Of a stretch of DNA of 64,000 nucleotides, positions 32,570 to 42,300 are shown one piece after another. The position numbers and the translations under genes were made by a program. The notes under the pieces are model-generated. The model made no database searches. It saw only the letters and a program-made list of their open reading frames with translations, and was not told the origin of the DNA. How positions within the stretch are numbered: position 1 is the first letter of the stretch; each line of letters starts with the position of its first letter. The stretch comes from SZUA-430 sp040080835 (GTDB taxonomy: Bacteria > Pseudomonadota > Alphaproteobacteria > Micropepsales > Micropepsaceae). Location: NCBI GenBank assembly GCA_040080835.1, contig JBEBHP010000001.1, positions 1 to 64,000 on the forward strand, in the 5' to 3' direction.

Positions 32570-34227
32570 GTGGTGTCAAAGCCAAGCGCTGCGCAATCTA
32601 CACCCGCAAATCATCAGAAGAAGGGCTGGACCAAGCTTTCAACTCTCTTGATGCACAGCGCGACGCATGCGCGGCTTATGTCAAAAGCCAAGTCGGCGAG
32701 GGGTGGCAGCTTGTGGGCACCAAGTACGACGATGGCGGCTTCTCTGGTGGCAACATGGAGCGCCCTGCCCTCGTCCGTTTGCTAACCGATATCGACGACG
32801 GACGCGTTGATTGTGTCGTCGTTTACAAGATCGACCGTCTGACGCGGTCGCTGGCTGACTTCGCCAAGATCGTTGAACGCTTTGAGAAGCGCGGTGTCAC
32901 CTTTGTCTCTGTCACCCAGTCGTTCAACACCACAACCTCCATGGGCCAGTTGACACTCAATGTGTTGTTGTCGTTTGCACAGTTCGAGCGCGAGGTGACC
33001 GCCGAGCGTATTCGCGACAAGTTTGCTGCGTCGAAGGCCAAGGGCATCTTCATGGGAGGTAATCCCCCGCTCGGTTACGACGCGCGAGACCGCAAGCTCA
33101 TGATCAATGAGCCCGAGGCCATAACGGTACGAATGATCTTCAATCGCTATATGGAACTGCGATCTGTTGGAAATCTGCGCTGCGAGCTTGACGCAAAGGA
33201 CATCCGAACAAAATCCTTCGTCTCAACGCGAGGCAGGACAATCGGAGGCGGACCTTGGTACGTGGGCCCCCTCCGCCACATCCTGCGCAACAAGGTCTAT
33301 CTCGGTCTCACTGTCCACAAAGGCAAGATTTATGAGGGCCAACATCAGGCAATCGTTGGACAAGAGCTGTTCGACAAGGTGCAGGAACAACTCGACCGGA
33401 CCGCACGCTCCCACCACCGACGTCGCACGATCGAGGCCTCAGGCCTGCTGGCTGGTCTCATCTTTGATGACAAAGGCAATCACATGACACCGCAATGGTC
33501 TTATGGACGAGGCAAGGCGAAACACGCCTACTATGTGAGCCAGGCATTGCTGCAGCGCCGGAAAGAAATGGCGGGCTCAATGCCCCGCGTGGCTGCACCG
33601 TTGATCGAAGAGGTGGTTTTGAGCTGCCTGCGCGCTGTGCAACGAGAAGCACCCGCCGAGAGAATTGTTCCAGGGAATTCCGAGACCCTTTCAGCATCAG
33701 AAAAGTCGACCCTTTCGGAGCGCATTCGCAAGTCAGTCGCGCGGGTTGTCGTAAGTGCTGAAGCCGCCACCATCGAACTCAACCCCGGCGCTCCATCGCC
33801 AGACGAAACGCGCTTGCCTCCCAACGCAGTCGTGCGTCGCTTCGAAAAGCTCGTTCAGATCACGATTCCGGGACGTCTCAAGAGATATGGTGGCTTCAAG
33901 AGACTCGAAAACTGGAACAGGCAGGACTGGACCAGCCACACCGGTCGAATTGATGGACCGCTCACCATGGCCCTGGCTCGCGCCCATGCCTGGCGCGAAG
34001 CGATCGAGCGAGGCACGGTAAGCAGCATCGACCACCTCGCCAGGGAAGCTGGTCTCGACCGTCGCCGCGTGAGAGAACTGCTGCGGTTAGCCTTCCTCGC
34101 GCCCGACATTCAGAAGGCTATCCTCCAGGGACGACAGCCCGCCAATCTCAGTCTCGAGAAGCTGAGTCTGATCGGTCCTCCCGCCAATTGGGCCCAACAA
34201 CGAAAAATCCTGGGTCTGACCGACTGA
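32566..34227 (+). CDS. Large serine recombinase
   Basis: 553 residues. The resolvase catalytic domain (about 7-150) has the nucleophile Ser16 in YTRKSSEEG, then YDDGGFSGGNMERPAL and VVVYKIDRLTRSL. The recombinase domain (about 165-290) with GNPPLGYD and ILRNKVYLG, and a zinc-ribbon-like/coiled region follow. The C-terminus has an HTH-like SIDHLAREAGLDRRRVRELL and ends LAPDIQKAILQGRQPANLSL.... Such enzymes integrate or excise elements at att sites. The gene lies about 200 bases from tRNA-Gln, a plausible attachment site. All motifs are intact. Confidence 0.92.
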   Translation: MSGVKAKRCAIYTRKSSEEGLDQAFNSLDAQRDACAAYVKSQVGEGWQLVGTKYDDGGFSGGNMERPALVRLLTDIDDGRVDCVVVYKIDRLTRSLADFAKIVERFEKRGVTFVSVTQSFNTTTSMGQLTLNVLLSFAQFEREVTAERIRDKFAASKAKGIFMGGNPPLGYDARDRKLMINEPEAITVRMIFNRYMELRSVGNLRCELDAKDIRTKSFVSTRGRTIGGGPWYVGPLRHILRNKVYLGLTVHKGKIYEGQHQAIVGQELFDKVQEQLDRTARSHHRRRTIEASGLLAGLIFDDKGNHMTPQWSYGRGKAKHAYYVSQALLQRRKEMAGSMPRVAAPLIEEVVLSCLRAVQREAPAERIVPGNSETLSASEKSTLSERIRKSVARVVVSAEAATIELNPGAPSPDETRLPPNAVVRRFEKLVQITIPGRLKRYGGFKRLENWNRQDWTSHTGRIDGPLTMALARAHAWREAIERGTVSSIDHLAREAGLDRRRVRELLRLAFLAPDIQKAILQGRQPANLSLEKLSLIGPPANWAQQRKILGLTD

Positions 34228-34423
34228 TCGAACCGGCCTGAGCCCGCCATCGCCAAAGGCAAAACGGGCCCACCATCGCTCCCCACGGAGCAGGCCCCCC
34301 TGAAACGGCCCATTGGGCCCCCACAACCCGGCAGGCCACCCCCGTTTTGGACCAGAAAACGGCGCGGTCCGCCGCCTTTTTTTGGCGGCAAACAGGGAAT
34401 TGAGCAGATTTTGAATGGAAGGC
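34228..34423. other. Element-end DNA with hairpins after the recombinase
   Basis: Between recombinase and tRNA-Gln there are two inverted repeats: CCGTTTT-N7-AAAACGG (34342-34362) and GCCGCC-T7-GGCGGC (34371-34389), the latter perhaps a terminator. The stretch resembles 22440-22640 and ends GAATGGAAGGCTGGTTG, running into the CCA end of the tRNA. It is probably the end of the integrated element. Confidence 0.6.
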
Positions 34424-34497
34424 TGGTTGGGGGACTAGGATTCGAACCTAGACAGGCAGAGTCAGAGTCTGCAGTCCTACCATTAGACGATCCCCCA
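34424..34497 (-). tRNA. tRNA-Gln (CTG anticodon)
   Basis: The minus strand folds as a full cloverleaf: acceptor TGGGGGA/TCCCCCA, D-arm with TCTAATGGTAGGA, anticodon stem GCAGA/TCTGC around CTCTGAC (anticodon CTG, reads CAG), and a T-arm with GGTTCGAATCC. A discriminator A and encoded CCA complete it (34424-34427). The 3' end faces the serine-recombinase element. Confidence 0.95.
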
Positions 34498-34629
34498 ACG
34501 GAGGCCGCCTACATAAACCTTGGGACGTACGCCTTCAAGCACTTCGCGCGAGGTGCAGAACCCACTACATAGTGTAAACACCCGCAATCCCGCAGAAGAT
34601 CCCGCGACATGCCGCTCCGAGCAGAATCC

Positions 34630-35232
34630 ATGGACTTTGTCTCCAATCTCGACACCATCTGGGCCGTGGTGGCCGGCGCCATTCTGGCCACGTCGGGCGG
34701 CCTCATCGCGACCCAGCTTGAACACCGGGTCGAAACCAGACGCCGTGAACGCCAGTCGGCCCTCTTCTTCGGCGAGATCATGTCGATGGTCAGGGTCACC
34801 GCCGAAGCAGCCGAACGCGCCCGCGCCATCGGCGATCCCTACGGCCCCGTCACCATGCGCCTCCTGCGTATGGTCCGGCGCGAGCTCGAGGTTTATGACC
34901 GCAACCGCGAACGCCTGTTCGAGCTCAAGGACCCCACCACCCGCGCCCGCATCCACACCACGCTTATGCGCATCATCATGGGTGTGGAAGGCACGATGGA
35001 GGCCGCCGCCGACGTGGCCGAGATGGAGACAGAGATCGCCTCCAAGCCCGACATGCATGACGCACGGCGCGACCTCCTCCTGGCCCGGATCGCAAACCAG
35101 AAAGCGCGACGGGACCTGTCCTTCGAGTTCCTTGCCGAGATGACCGCCCAGGCCATCGCCCTCGCCAAAAAGCTTGAACCCATCGCCCGCGTCGATTTCG
35201 AGATGCTGATCAAGGCAACGAGAGAAGTCTAG
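34630..35232 (+). CDS. Membrane-anchored coiled-coil protein, unknown
   Basis: 200 residues from the ATG at 34630 (an in-frame ATG at 34609 is possible). One transmembrane segment at about 8-28 (WAVVAGAILATSGGLIATQL) is followed by a long charged helical part rich in Arg/Glu/Ala with heptad-like spacing (VETRRRERQSALFFGEIMSM, LLMARIANQK-type segments). No catalytic motif is visible. The shape is a short anchor plus cytoplasmic coiled coil. It is read away from tRNA-Gln and convergent with the acetyltransferase gene. Confidence 0.65.
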   Translation: MDFVSNLDTIWAVVAGAILATSGGLIATQLEHRVETRRRERQSALFFGEIMSMVRVTAEAAERARAIGDPYGPVTMRLLRMVRRELEVYDRNRERLFELKDPTTRARIHTTLMRIIMGVEGTMEAAADVAEMETEIASKPDMHDARRDLLLARIANQKARRDLSFEFLAEMTAQAIALAKKLEPIARVDFEMLIKATREV

Positions 35233-35241
35233 CCCGGCGCC

Positions 35242-35733
35242 TCAGCTCACGTGAAGCGTCGGGCGCCACTCATAGCGCCACGTCTTCAGGCCCGAATTTG
35301 GGTTCGTGCCCTCGCTCACCCGGACAAAGCCTTCACGCTTGTAGAAACTTGATGCCCGCGCGTTGTCCTGGTTCACGTCGAGGCTGAGCGTGCCCGCGTG
35401 TTCACCCTTCGCCCAGTCCAGGAGCTGGTGCGCAGCCCCTGCGCCCCAGAACGCTGGCGCTACCGCAAGCTGGTCGATCAGGCCTGACGCACGCTCAAGC
35501 GTCACAAAGCCTGCCATCGAACCGTTCGCCGCATCAAAGGCGCAGCACACCAGCGCACCTTGGTCCCGCAACTGAACCAGGTGGTCGACAAACCATCCAC
35601 GGCGGACCTCGAAATTGATCGAGGGCATCGCCAGGGTCCACGCGCTGATCCACAGATCTGCAAGCTCCGGCAGATGCGCCGGTACAAACAGTGTCAGATT
35701 GAAGTGAGGTCCGCGCTCGCTACTGGGCGGCAT
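35242..35733 (-). CDS. GNAT-family N-acetyltransferase
   Basis: 163 residues from the ATG at 35733. The GNAT core is clear: DQLAVAPAFWGAGAAHQLLD (acetyl-CoA pyrophosphate loop, variant of Q/RxxGxG/A), LSLDVNQDNARASSFYKREG (motif B, VN..N..A..FY...GF). It transfers an acetyl group from acetyl-CoA to an unknown amine. Its start overlaps the end of the upstream Shedu-like gene by 14 bases, so the two are probably cotranscribed and the acetyltransferase may serve the same process, but this is inference. Confidence 0.85.
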   Translation of the reverse strand: MPPSSERGPHFNLTLFVPAHLPELADLWISAWTLAMPSINFEVRRGWFVDHLVQLRDQGALVCCAFDAANGSMAGFVTLERASGLIDQLAVAPAFWGAGAAHQLLDWAKGEHAGTLSLDVNQDNARASSFYKREGFVRVSEGTNPNSGLKTWRYEWRPTLHVS

Positions 35734-36844
35734 CTTTTTGCGGGACAGGTTCTTCGTCTTCCGGCCGCGCATCGTCCGCGTACTCGACGTCTCGGACCGA
35801 GTCCGTTTCGCTCTCGCTGTCGCGCACCAGGTCATCTTCTTCCGCATGCGCGTGCGCAGGGGCCGATGCTTCAGCGGCCGCCGCATTCACCGCCGCCTGC
35901 TGGGCTTCGGCAATTTCGTCGCGATGCTGGCGAATGAACGGCGCCGTGTCCTTCAGGTCATCATAGAGACCAAACGTCAGGCGCTTCGCACGCGCAATCA
36001 GCTGGCCGTAGTCATAAGACGTGATGCGCACGTTGCGGTGGCGGCCTTCAAGGCGCGGATTGCCTTCATACTCGTCAACCGAGCCGCCAATGACGAACAC
36101 GTCGACGGGATCGCGCTCGCGGATAGTGCCGTTGCGCATCAGGTCGCGCACATTGTTCCACGCCTGCATCTGCTGCTCGCCACCAACGGTGACGCGTGCA
36201 CCCTTGAGCTCGACGACCAGCGTCGGGTCGCCTTCCTTGCTCGAGCCATTGTGCAGGCCGGCACTCACCGAAGGCTTCGCGACGGCACCAAGACGCGCAT
36301 CGACATCAAAGTCGCCGGCGTTCACGACATACTCCGGCTCAAACACCCAGAGCGCACGCTCGGCCATCGAGTTCAGGTCACGCTCAAGCATGTTGTGCGG
36401 GTCCGCCCACACCATTTCCATTTCGCTGATCGAGGCCAGGCGTTCCTTCACGCGATCGAGCACCGCAATGATGCCATTCGCGCCCCACTCCGCGACTGCA
36501 CCCTGCAGCTGGCCTGCTTCCTGCGCATTCACACCAAGCAGGCGCGCGGCCGCTTCTTCTGGCGCCTTTGTTCCAAGACGCAGCCACTCAAGCAGAATAC
36601 CGCCCTGGGCAAGCTTGGTTGCGAGTTCCTGGATCTCCTTGCGCTCGGCCTCACTCTGGGCCGGCAATTCATTCTGTGCAGCCTTGGACGAACCGACCGC
36701 CAGCTTCAGCCCGCGGTTGTCCTGCGCCATGCGCTCGAACTTCATCCTCAGATACGAACGGCGGTAGTCTTCGCTCCACATGACGGCGACAGCTACCGCA
36801 AGAGGCGCTGCTACTCCGATGATGAATAGAAGGAACGATCCCAT
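35720..36844 (-). CDS. Membrane-anchored Shedu-like (DUF4263) nuclease candidate
   Basis: 374 residues. An N-terminal transmembrane helix (about 3-22) is followed by a charged linker and helical region (35-160). Residues about 150-300 show a PD-(D/E)XK-like core: LERDLNSMAERALWVFEPEY, then GDPTLVVELKGARVTVGGEQ with candidate catalytic D206, E212, K214, then MQAWNNVRDLM, PVDVFVIGGSVDEY and VRITSYDYGQLIARAKRLTF. This order matches the SduA/Shedu C-terminal domain (DUF4263) of a known one-gene phage-defence system. The last 60 residues are Ala- and acid-rich, low-complexity. The membrane anchor is unusual for Shedu. The call rests on motif reading only. Confidence 0.55.
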   Translation of the reverse strand: MGSFLLFIIGVAAPLAVAVAVMWSEDYRRSYLRMKFERMAQDNRGLKLAVGSSKAAQNELPAQSEAERKEIQELATKLAQGGILLEWLRLGTKAPEEAAARLLGVNAQEAGQLQGAVAEWGANGIIAVLDRVKERLASISEMEMVWADPHNMLERDLNSMAERALWVFEPEYVVNAGDFDVDARLGAVAKPSVSAGLHNGSSKEGDPTLVVELKGARVTVGGEQQMQAWNNVRDLMRNGTIRERDPVDVFVIGGSVDEYEGNPRLEGRHRNVRITSYDYGQLIARAKRLTFGLYDDLKDTAPFIRQHRDEIAEAQQAAVNAAAAEASAPAHAHAEEDDLVRDSESETDSVRDVEYADDARPEDEEPVPQKDAAQ

Positions 36845-37176
36845 TTATGGGCCCCCACCCAATACGCCAAAATTTGTCAACGGCTTCCCCAAGCAGGCGT
36901 AATCTATATCAGTTTAACCCCTGGGGGTAGCAACCCTTAATTGCCCGATTTGGCTCGAAACAGCAGCAAAAAACGCGGGCAATTTACCCAAGTCTCAAAT
37001 TTTGTTCGCAGGGCCGCAACACCACCCTGCGGTAGAACCGCCCAGTGCCTGGAGTTTTGGCCTTGACACAGGTTTCACGAATTACTCACCCGAACGTGAA
37101 AACCATCTCGCTGAATTCACGGGATATTTGCAGCGCATTCGTGCTTCCGTGAATTGGGGAATGCACGAGGGGGCTC
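36845..37176. other. Intergenic region between divergent genes
   Basis: 332 bases between the Shedu-like gene (leftward) and the DUF5916 gene (rightward). It contains TTTAACCCCTGGGGGTAGC near 36913-36931, which resembles the CsoR palindromes of the copper island. The right half has one short open frame (37002-37262) that overlaps the next gene start and has no support as a gene. Confidence 0.5.
36915..36930. promoter_or_regulatory. Degenerate CsoR-like palindrome
   Basis: TAACCCCTGGGGGTAG shares the C4/G5 core with the two sites at 48330 and 54159 but is shorter by one G and has weaker TATA arms. It could be a weak CsoR site, a site for a related regulator, or coincidence. Confidence 0.3.
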
Positions 37177-39387
37177 ATGCGCAAGTTTTACATCGCCATA
37201 CGATGGTCCGCAGGACTGTCGCTAGGCTTGGCACAATTCGGCGCATCTGCGCATCCGGCTGACAGTCAGCCACCGGTGCGGGACTTTCAGACCTATCAGC
37301 CAAGCGTGAACGCTACGCGCATCAACGACGGCGAAGCACCCAACATCGACGGCGACCTTTCAGACCCGATCTGGGCAAAGGCCCAAGTATTGGACGAATT
37401 CTACCAGCTCGAGCCGAAGGAAGGCAGCCCGGCATCAGAGCGCACGGTCGTGCGCGTTCTGTTCGATGCCAACAATCTTTACTTCGCAGTCTACGCCTAC
37501 GACCGCGAACCCGCGAAGATCAACGCCACGATCAAGGCTCGCGACGGCGCTCTATCCAAGGACGATCTCGTGCGCATCTATCTTGACCCCTACATGTCGA
37601 GGCGCGATGGATATGCCTTTGAAATCAACGCGTTGGGCGCAAGGCTTGACGCGCTGGTCCAGAACAACAACCAGTACTTGCCCGAGTGGAACACCACCTG
37701 GAGCGCCAAATCCCGGATCGTGAGCGACGGCTGGATGACAGAGGTCGCCATCCCGTTCCGCAGCATCTCGTATGACGTCTCCCGGGCCAACTGGGGCTTT
37801 GACTTCTTCCGCCTCATCCGCCGCAAGGGCGAACGGATCCGATGGTCGCAGATCCACAACCAGATGCCCTCCGTCGACATCTCCAGGTCAGGAACGATGT
37901 TCGGCATCACAGATACCGAACAGGGGATGGGGCTTGACGTGCAACTCTACGGTTCCATGCGTTACAAGCACGAGTGGAATGCGCCATCTGAAGACGACGT
38001 GACATTCCAGCCTTCGGGAAATGCCTACTACAAGATCACCTCGGCGCTCACAGGCACATTGACCTTCAACACCGACTTCTCAGACACGCCGCTGGACGAC
38101 CGCCGCGTGAACACGGGCCGCTTTGCCTTGTTCTTTCCTGAGACCCGGGACTTCTTCCTTCAGGATGCGTCCGTATTCGAGTTTGGCGGCGACAACCTTG
38201 CAGACAACGTCAACGGACGCCCCTTCTTTTCCCGAAACATCGGGCTGGTGAATGGTGTACCAGTCGACATCGTCGCGGGCGGGAAACTGTCAGGTCAGAT
38301 CGGAGAATTCGGTGTCGGCGGATTGATTGTCGACACACAGGGCACAGACCTGACCGATGGGCAGATCCTGGCCGCGGGTCGCATCACCCATCCGATCGGC
38401 GACGAGTCCAAGATCGGCCTTGTGTTCACTAACGGCGATCCGACCGGGCAGACCGAAAACGCAGTTGCGGGCGCAGACTTCCAGTTCAGGAATTCGACAT
38501 GGTTCAACGGCGATACGCTCAAGGCCGATTTCTTTTATGAGCGCAGTTTCTCGAATGCATTCGGGGACGATGATACATTCGGTGCATCCATTGCCTATCC
38601 AAACGAGCCGTACAGCGCCAGGTTCAGCTACAAGCAGATCGGCGAGAATTTCTATCCGGCGCTGGGCTTCGTGAACCGCTCGGGCATTCGCGTCTACGAT
38701 GGCAATTTCGTCGTCCACCAGTCAGTCGCTGACAGCGAGACATTCCGCTGGTGGGAGGCGGGTAGCTGGTACAACTACGTGACGGGCCTGGATGATCAGC
38801 TTCAGTCCCGCGAAAATGGTGTCTGGTTCGGGTTGATGACACCGCAGACCGACGTCGCGTTCCTGAACCTCTATAACGACTTCGAGTCAGTGCCGTCGGC
38901 GTTTTTCCTGCCGCACAATGTGCTCGTCCCCGCAGGCGACTACACCTGGAGCAACGCCAGCATCCATGCGGAAAGTTCTGTCGCGAGACCGATTTCGTTC
39001 GTCGGAGAGATAGAATGCTGCAACTACTTCAACGGTGACCTTCTGAGGACCTATCTGGGTGTAAACTGGCGACCAAATTCCACATTTGACATTGGACTGG
39101 CACATCAGTTCTTCAACATCACGATGCCAACGGGTGATGTCGAGATCCAGATCTATGCTGCCAACCTGCAGATCAACTTCACGCCAGACATGCAGATCAG
39201 GACACAGATGCAGTACGACAATATCAGCGAGGATTTTGGTCTATCGGCCCGTTACCGCTGGGAGTTCGCGCCGGGCTCCGAGCTGTTCGTGGCACTTGGC
39301 GAAAGCGGCCAGCTGCTGCACGGATCGCAGTATCGGTCAGACACGAGCCAGGCGTCCGTTCGTATCGGACACCTGGAAAGGTTCTAG
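37177..39387 (+). CDS. CBM9-like / DUF5916 outer-membrane-type protein
   Basis: 736 residues. A signal peptide (cleavage near ASAHPA, residue about 27) is followed by a CBM9-type domain at about 45-240: INDGEAPNIDGDLSDPIWAK, VVRVLFDANNLYFAVYAYDR, DGWMTEVAIPFRSI. The remainder (about 245-736) is a DUF5916 region rich in alternating strands, for example LTFNTDFSDTPLDDRRVNTG, FFPETRDFFLQDASVFEFGG, which is probably an outer-membrane beta-barrel ending in LGHLERF-like aromatic F. The family role is unclear; carbohydrate or nutrient recognition at the surface is often assumed. Confidence 0.85.
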   Translation: MRKFYIAIRWSAGLSLGLAQFGASAHPADSQPPVRDFQTYQPSVNATRINDGEAPNIDGDLSDPIWAKAQVLDEFYQLEPKEGSPASERTVVRVLFDANNLYFAVYAYDREPAKINATIKARDGALSKDDLVRIYLDPYMSRRDGYAFEINALGARLDALVQNNNQYLPEWNTTWSAKSRIVSDGWMTEVAIPFRSISYDVSRANWGFDFFRLIRRKGERIRWSQIHNQMPSVDISRSGTMFGITDTEQGMGLDVQLYGSMRYKHEWNAPSEDDVTFQPSGNAYYKITSALTGTLTFNTDFSDTPLDDRRVNTGRFALFFPETRDFFLQDASVFEFGGDNLADNVNGRPFFSRNIGLVNGVPVDIVAGGKLSGQIGEFGVGGLIVDTQGTDLTDGQILAAGRITHPIGDESKIGLVFTNGDPTGQTENAVAGADFQFRNSTWFNGDTLKADFFYERSFSNAFGDDDTFGASIAYPNEPYSARFSYKQIGENFYPALGFVNRSGIRVYDGNFVVHQSVADSETFRWWEAGSWYNYVTGLDDQLQSRENGVWFGLMTPQTDVAFLNLYNDFESVPSAFFLPHNVLVPAGDYTWSNASIHAESSVARPISFVGEIECCNYFNGDLLRTYLGVNWRPNSTFDIGLAHQFFNITMPTGDVEIQIYAANLQINFTPDMQIRTQMQYDNISEDFGLSARYRWEFAPGSELFVALGESGQLLHGSQYRSDTSQASVRIGHLERF

Positions 39388-39388
39388 C

Positions 39389-42300
39389 CTACCACTTCAG
39401 CCTGAAGCCGGCCGAAATTGTGTGCGTGACAATGTCGGGATTGATTGATGCATCATAGTCCAGCGAGATCGACGCCTCGTCAGACAATGGTGCCGTCACT
39501 CCCGTCCCCAGAATGATGCTGTCACGTGAATATTGCCGACCCTTCACGACGAATAGCGTTGAGGTGGGATCACTTTGCAGGCTGGCCTTGAACGTTGACT
39601 GGTCATCCGCAAATTCATGGGCCCAGACCGCACGCGCTTCAGGCACGATCTTTCGACCGCTCTCAAGCTCGAATGGCATCGCAAGGCGTGAGCCGATCAT
39701 GCTTTTCACAGTGGTGAACTCCGCATCCTGTACCGCAAGCAAGCCAAGCGCTGCGCCGTTCTCGCGATAGCCGTCGGTCTGGAGGTGCGCCACGCTCAAT
39801 GCAAGGATCGGCTGGATCCGCAGGTCATCGGCTTCAAAGATCCGTCCCATTTCGGCATAGGCGGACACGGTCGTTCCGCTGTACTTTGCAAACGCACCGC
39901 CCGCGCTTAACGCACGCTGCACCTGGAAATCATGCCAGATGAAGCTCGCATTTGTATTCAGGTAGAAGCGCGTATCGCCAAACGACGCATATGCACCGAC
40001 TTCGAAGCTGTCCACATTGGCATCATCGGTGCTGTTCTTGAAGCTCAGATCGTCGGTCGTGTACTGCACCGCGACACCGGCAAGTATGTCTTCAGTAAAC
40101 ACATGGTCCATACCAACGAGGCCGCCGGTCAGCGCGAAATCCATCCCGCCAACACCGGCCACTGCATCTGTGCCGCCCCAAACGCCAACCATCCGGCCCC
40201 ACGCTGCGGTGTCACCCACCCGACGAGTACCGGTTTTCAGCCAGTCAAATGGATCGGTTCCCGGCGTCGCGTCTGTCATCACTTGCGTTGCTTGGGTGTC
40301 ATTGGCCGCAAAGCGATTGAGGCAGCCGCCCTCGCCTGCAAGATTGCAGCCCACAGCCCCCAGCCCGTTGACGCGGTCGTTCACAAGGCTCTTCCATGGT
40401 CCGGCCGTCTCGACGACGACACTTCCAAGATCCGCCTGCTTCGTGCCACCGATTTGATCGAACGCGCCGCAAACCTGATCTGCGGGCAGCTGGCTGAGGA
40501 AGCTGAACAGCGCCTGCTCTTCTGGCGTCAGGGAACCGCCCTGGAAAAGTGTCTCCAGCAGTTGTCCCAGGCGATCACCATTCTCCGAACATGAAGGTGC
40601 AGTGAATGCAATTCGCACCAGGTGCAGGTCAACAGCATTGTCGTGAATGCTGTGCTCCAGCTGATAGAAGGCCGAACCCCCAAAAATCTGCTCGCTGACA
40701 AAGTCGGTTGTGATCGGTGATCCGGCAACAATGGCGTTCTGAAAATCATACTGTGTTTGCCCGGTGCCGCTGAAGGACAATGGATTGATCACTGCCTGGA
40801 GCGTACCGCCCAGCGTCACGGTTCCGGTCGCATTGACTTGCCCGAAATTGACGCCCTGTGTTCCGGTCTGGCCTGCAGGCTCGCTGATATAGAATGACAG
40901 CGTGCTTCCTGCTGCCTGCGTGAAAGAGCCCACATTCAATGTGCTCTGGTTGTCGACATAGAGGTTGCCGCCGACATTGACGTTCAGGTGATCAACATTG
41001 ACCAGGTTGTAGCCGTTGCCTCCCGAACTACCGAAGGACGTTGCGCCAAGTATGGCCGTTCCACCGCTTTCAACGGTGAAGTCTGCAAAGCTTGATGCTG
41101 ATCCGGCACCACTTCCATCATGCACCACAAAATACTGAGTCCCGCCCTGCACAATAATGGAGTCGTCGTTGGCTTCGGAATCAAAGTTGGAGACGCCGAT
41201 CAGGTTTCCTTCTACCCCGCCGTCGGCACCTACAAATCCGTAACCGGCATTCTTGCCGCCAAAAAGGACATCTCCGACAATGTGCCCGCCTTCGATGTTC
41301 GAAAACGTCGTCCCGTTGCCAATGTCGAGGCGCACTGCCGTTGCACCGCTGTCAGTCGCTTCGATCAGCCCCTTGTTCGTAACCGCCCCATCCAGATGCC
41401 CGATAGTCAGCACCAGCGCGTCGTTGGCTGCATCCCACGTACCCGTGTTGACGATGTCTCCCGTCATGGTCGCGAACGAAACAACGTGCGCCGGATCGTT
41501 CAATGCGGCTTCGCCATCTGACGTGACGCCGCCAGAAATCGTTCCGGAATTGACGATGCTGCCCTCAAAACTGTCCCCGGACATATAAACGCCGGTCAAG
41601 CCGCCCGTTATCGTCCCCGAGTTCGTAAAGCCGCCAGCAAAATCATCAACTTCAATACTGACACCGGCGTGACCGTCGCCACCGCGGATGAGTCCGCCAT
41701 CGTTTTGAAAGCCGTCCTGAAAAGACGAAGCTTCAATGAGAACCCCGTCGACAACACTCTTGATGGTGCCAGAGTTCTCGAACCCGCCCATAAATTCCGA
41801 CACGCTGTCCCTTATCCAGACGGCTGGACCCTCAAATCCGTAAATGTGTCCGCTATTGGTAATGCCCCCGGAAAAAGTTTCTGCCGCAATCTCGATGCCG
41901 ATGCCGCGACTACCTTCTTCCAAAACCAGCAGTCCAGGCAGTTCCTGTGTGATCAGGCCCGCATTCGTGATGCCGCCACTGAATGATGCTCCATTGACAA
42001 TGATGGTGGGACCAGTCTCGCTGACCAGTTCGCCGCCCTCACCATTGATGATCCCCCCGGCAAACTCCACATCATGCTTGCCGTAGAAGTACTCGTCGCC
42101 AATCTGAATGGCCGACGAAGCGCCCCGGACCGACCCGTGGTTCTCAATTCCCCCGGTCCAGATTTCAAAGGTTGACGCGATATAGACACCGCGGTTCCCT
42201 TCAATGTCACCGCCGTCCTTGTTCAGCAGCCCACCAGACATCGAGCCAAAAAGCGCTGCGATGGCGTCATGACTATCTGATGAAATCAACCCTGAGTTGG

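Noticed and set aside
35738..36829. 363-residue open frame on the plus strand opposite the Shedu-like gene
   Set aside because: Compositionally a shadow of the high-GC minus-strand gene, with no recognisable domain; the minus-strand frame has a transmembrane anchor and a nuclease-like motif.
37002..37262. Small open frame before the DUF5916 gene
   Set aside because: Overlaps the real gene start, has no ribosome site and no similarity.
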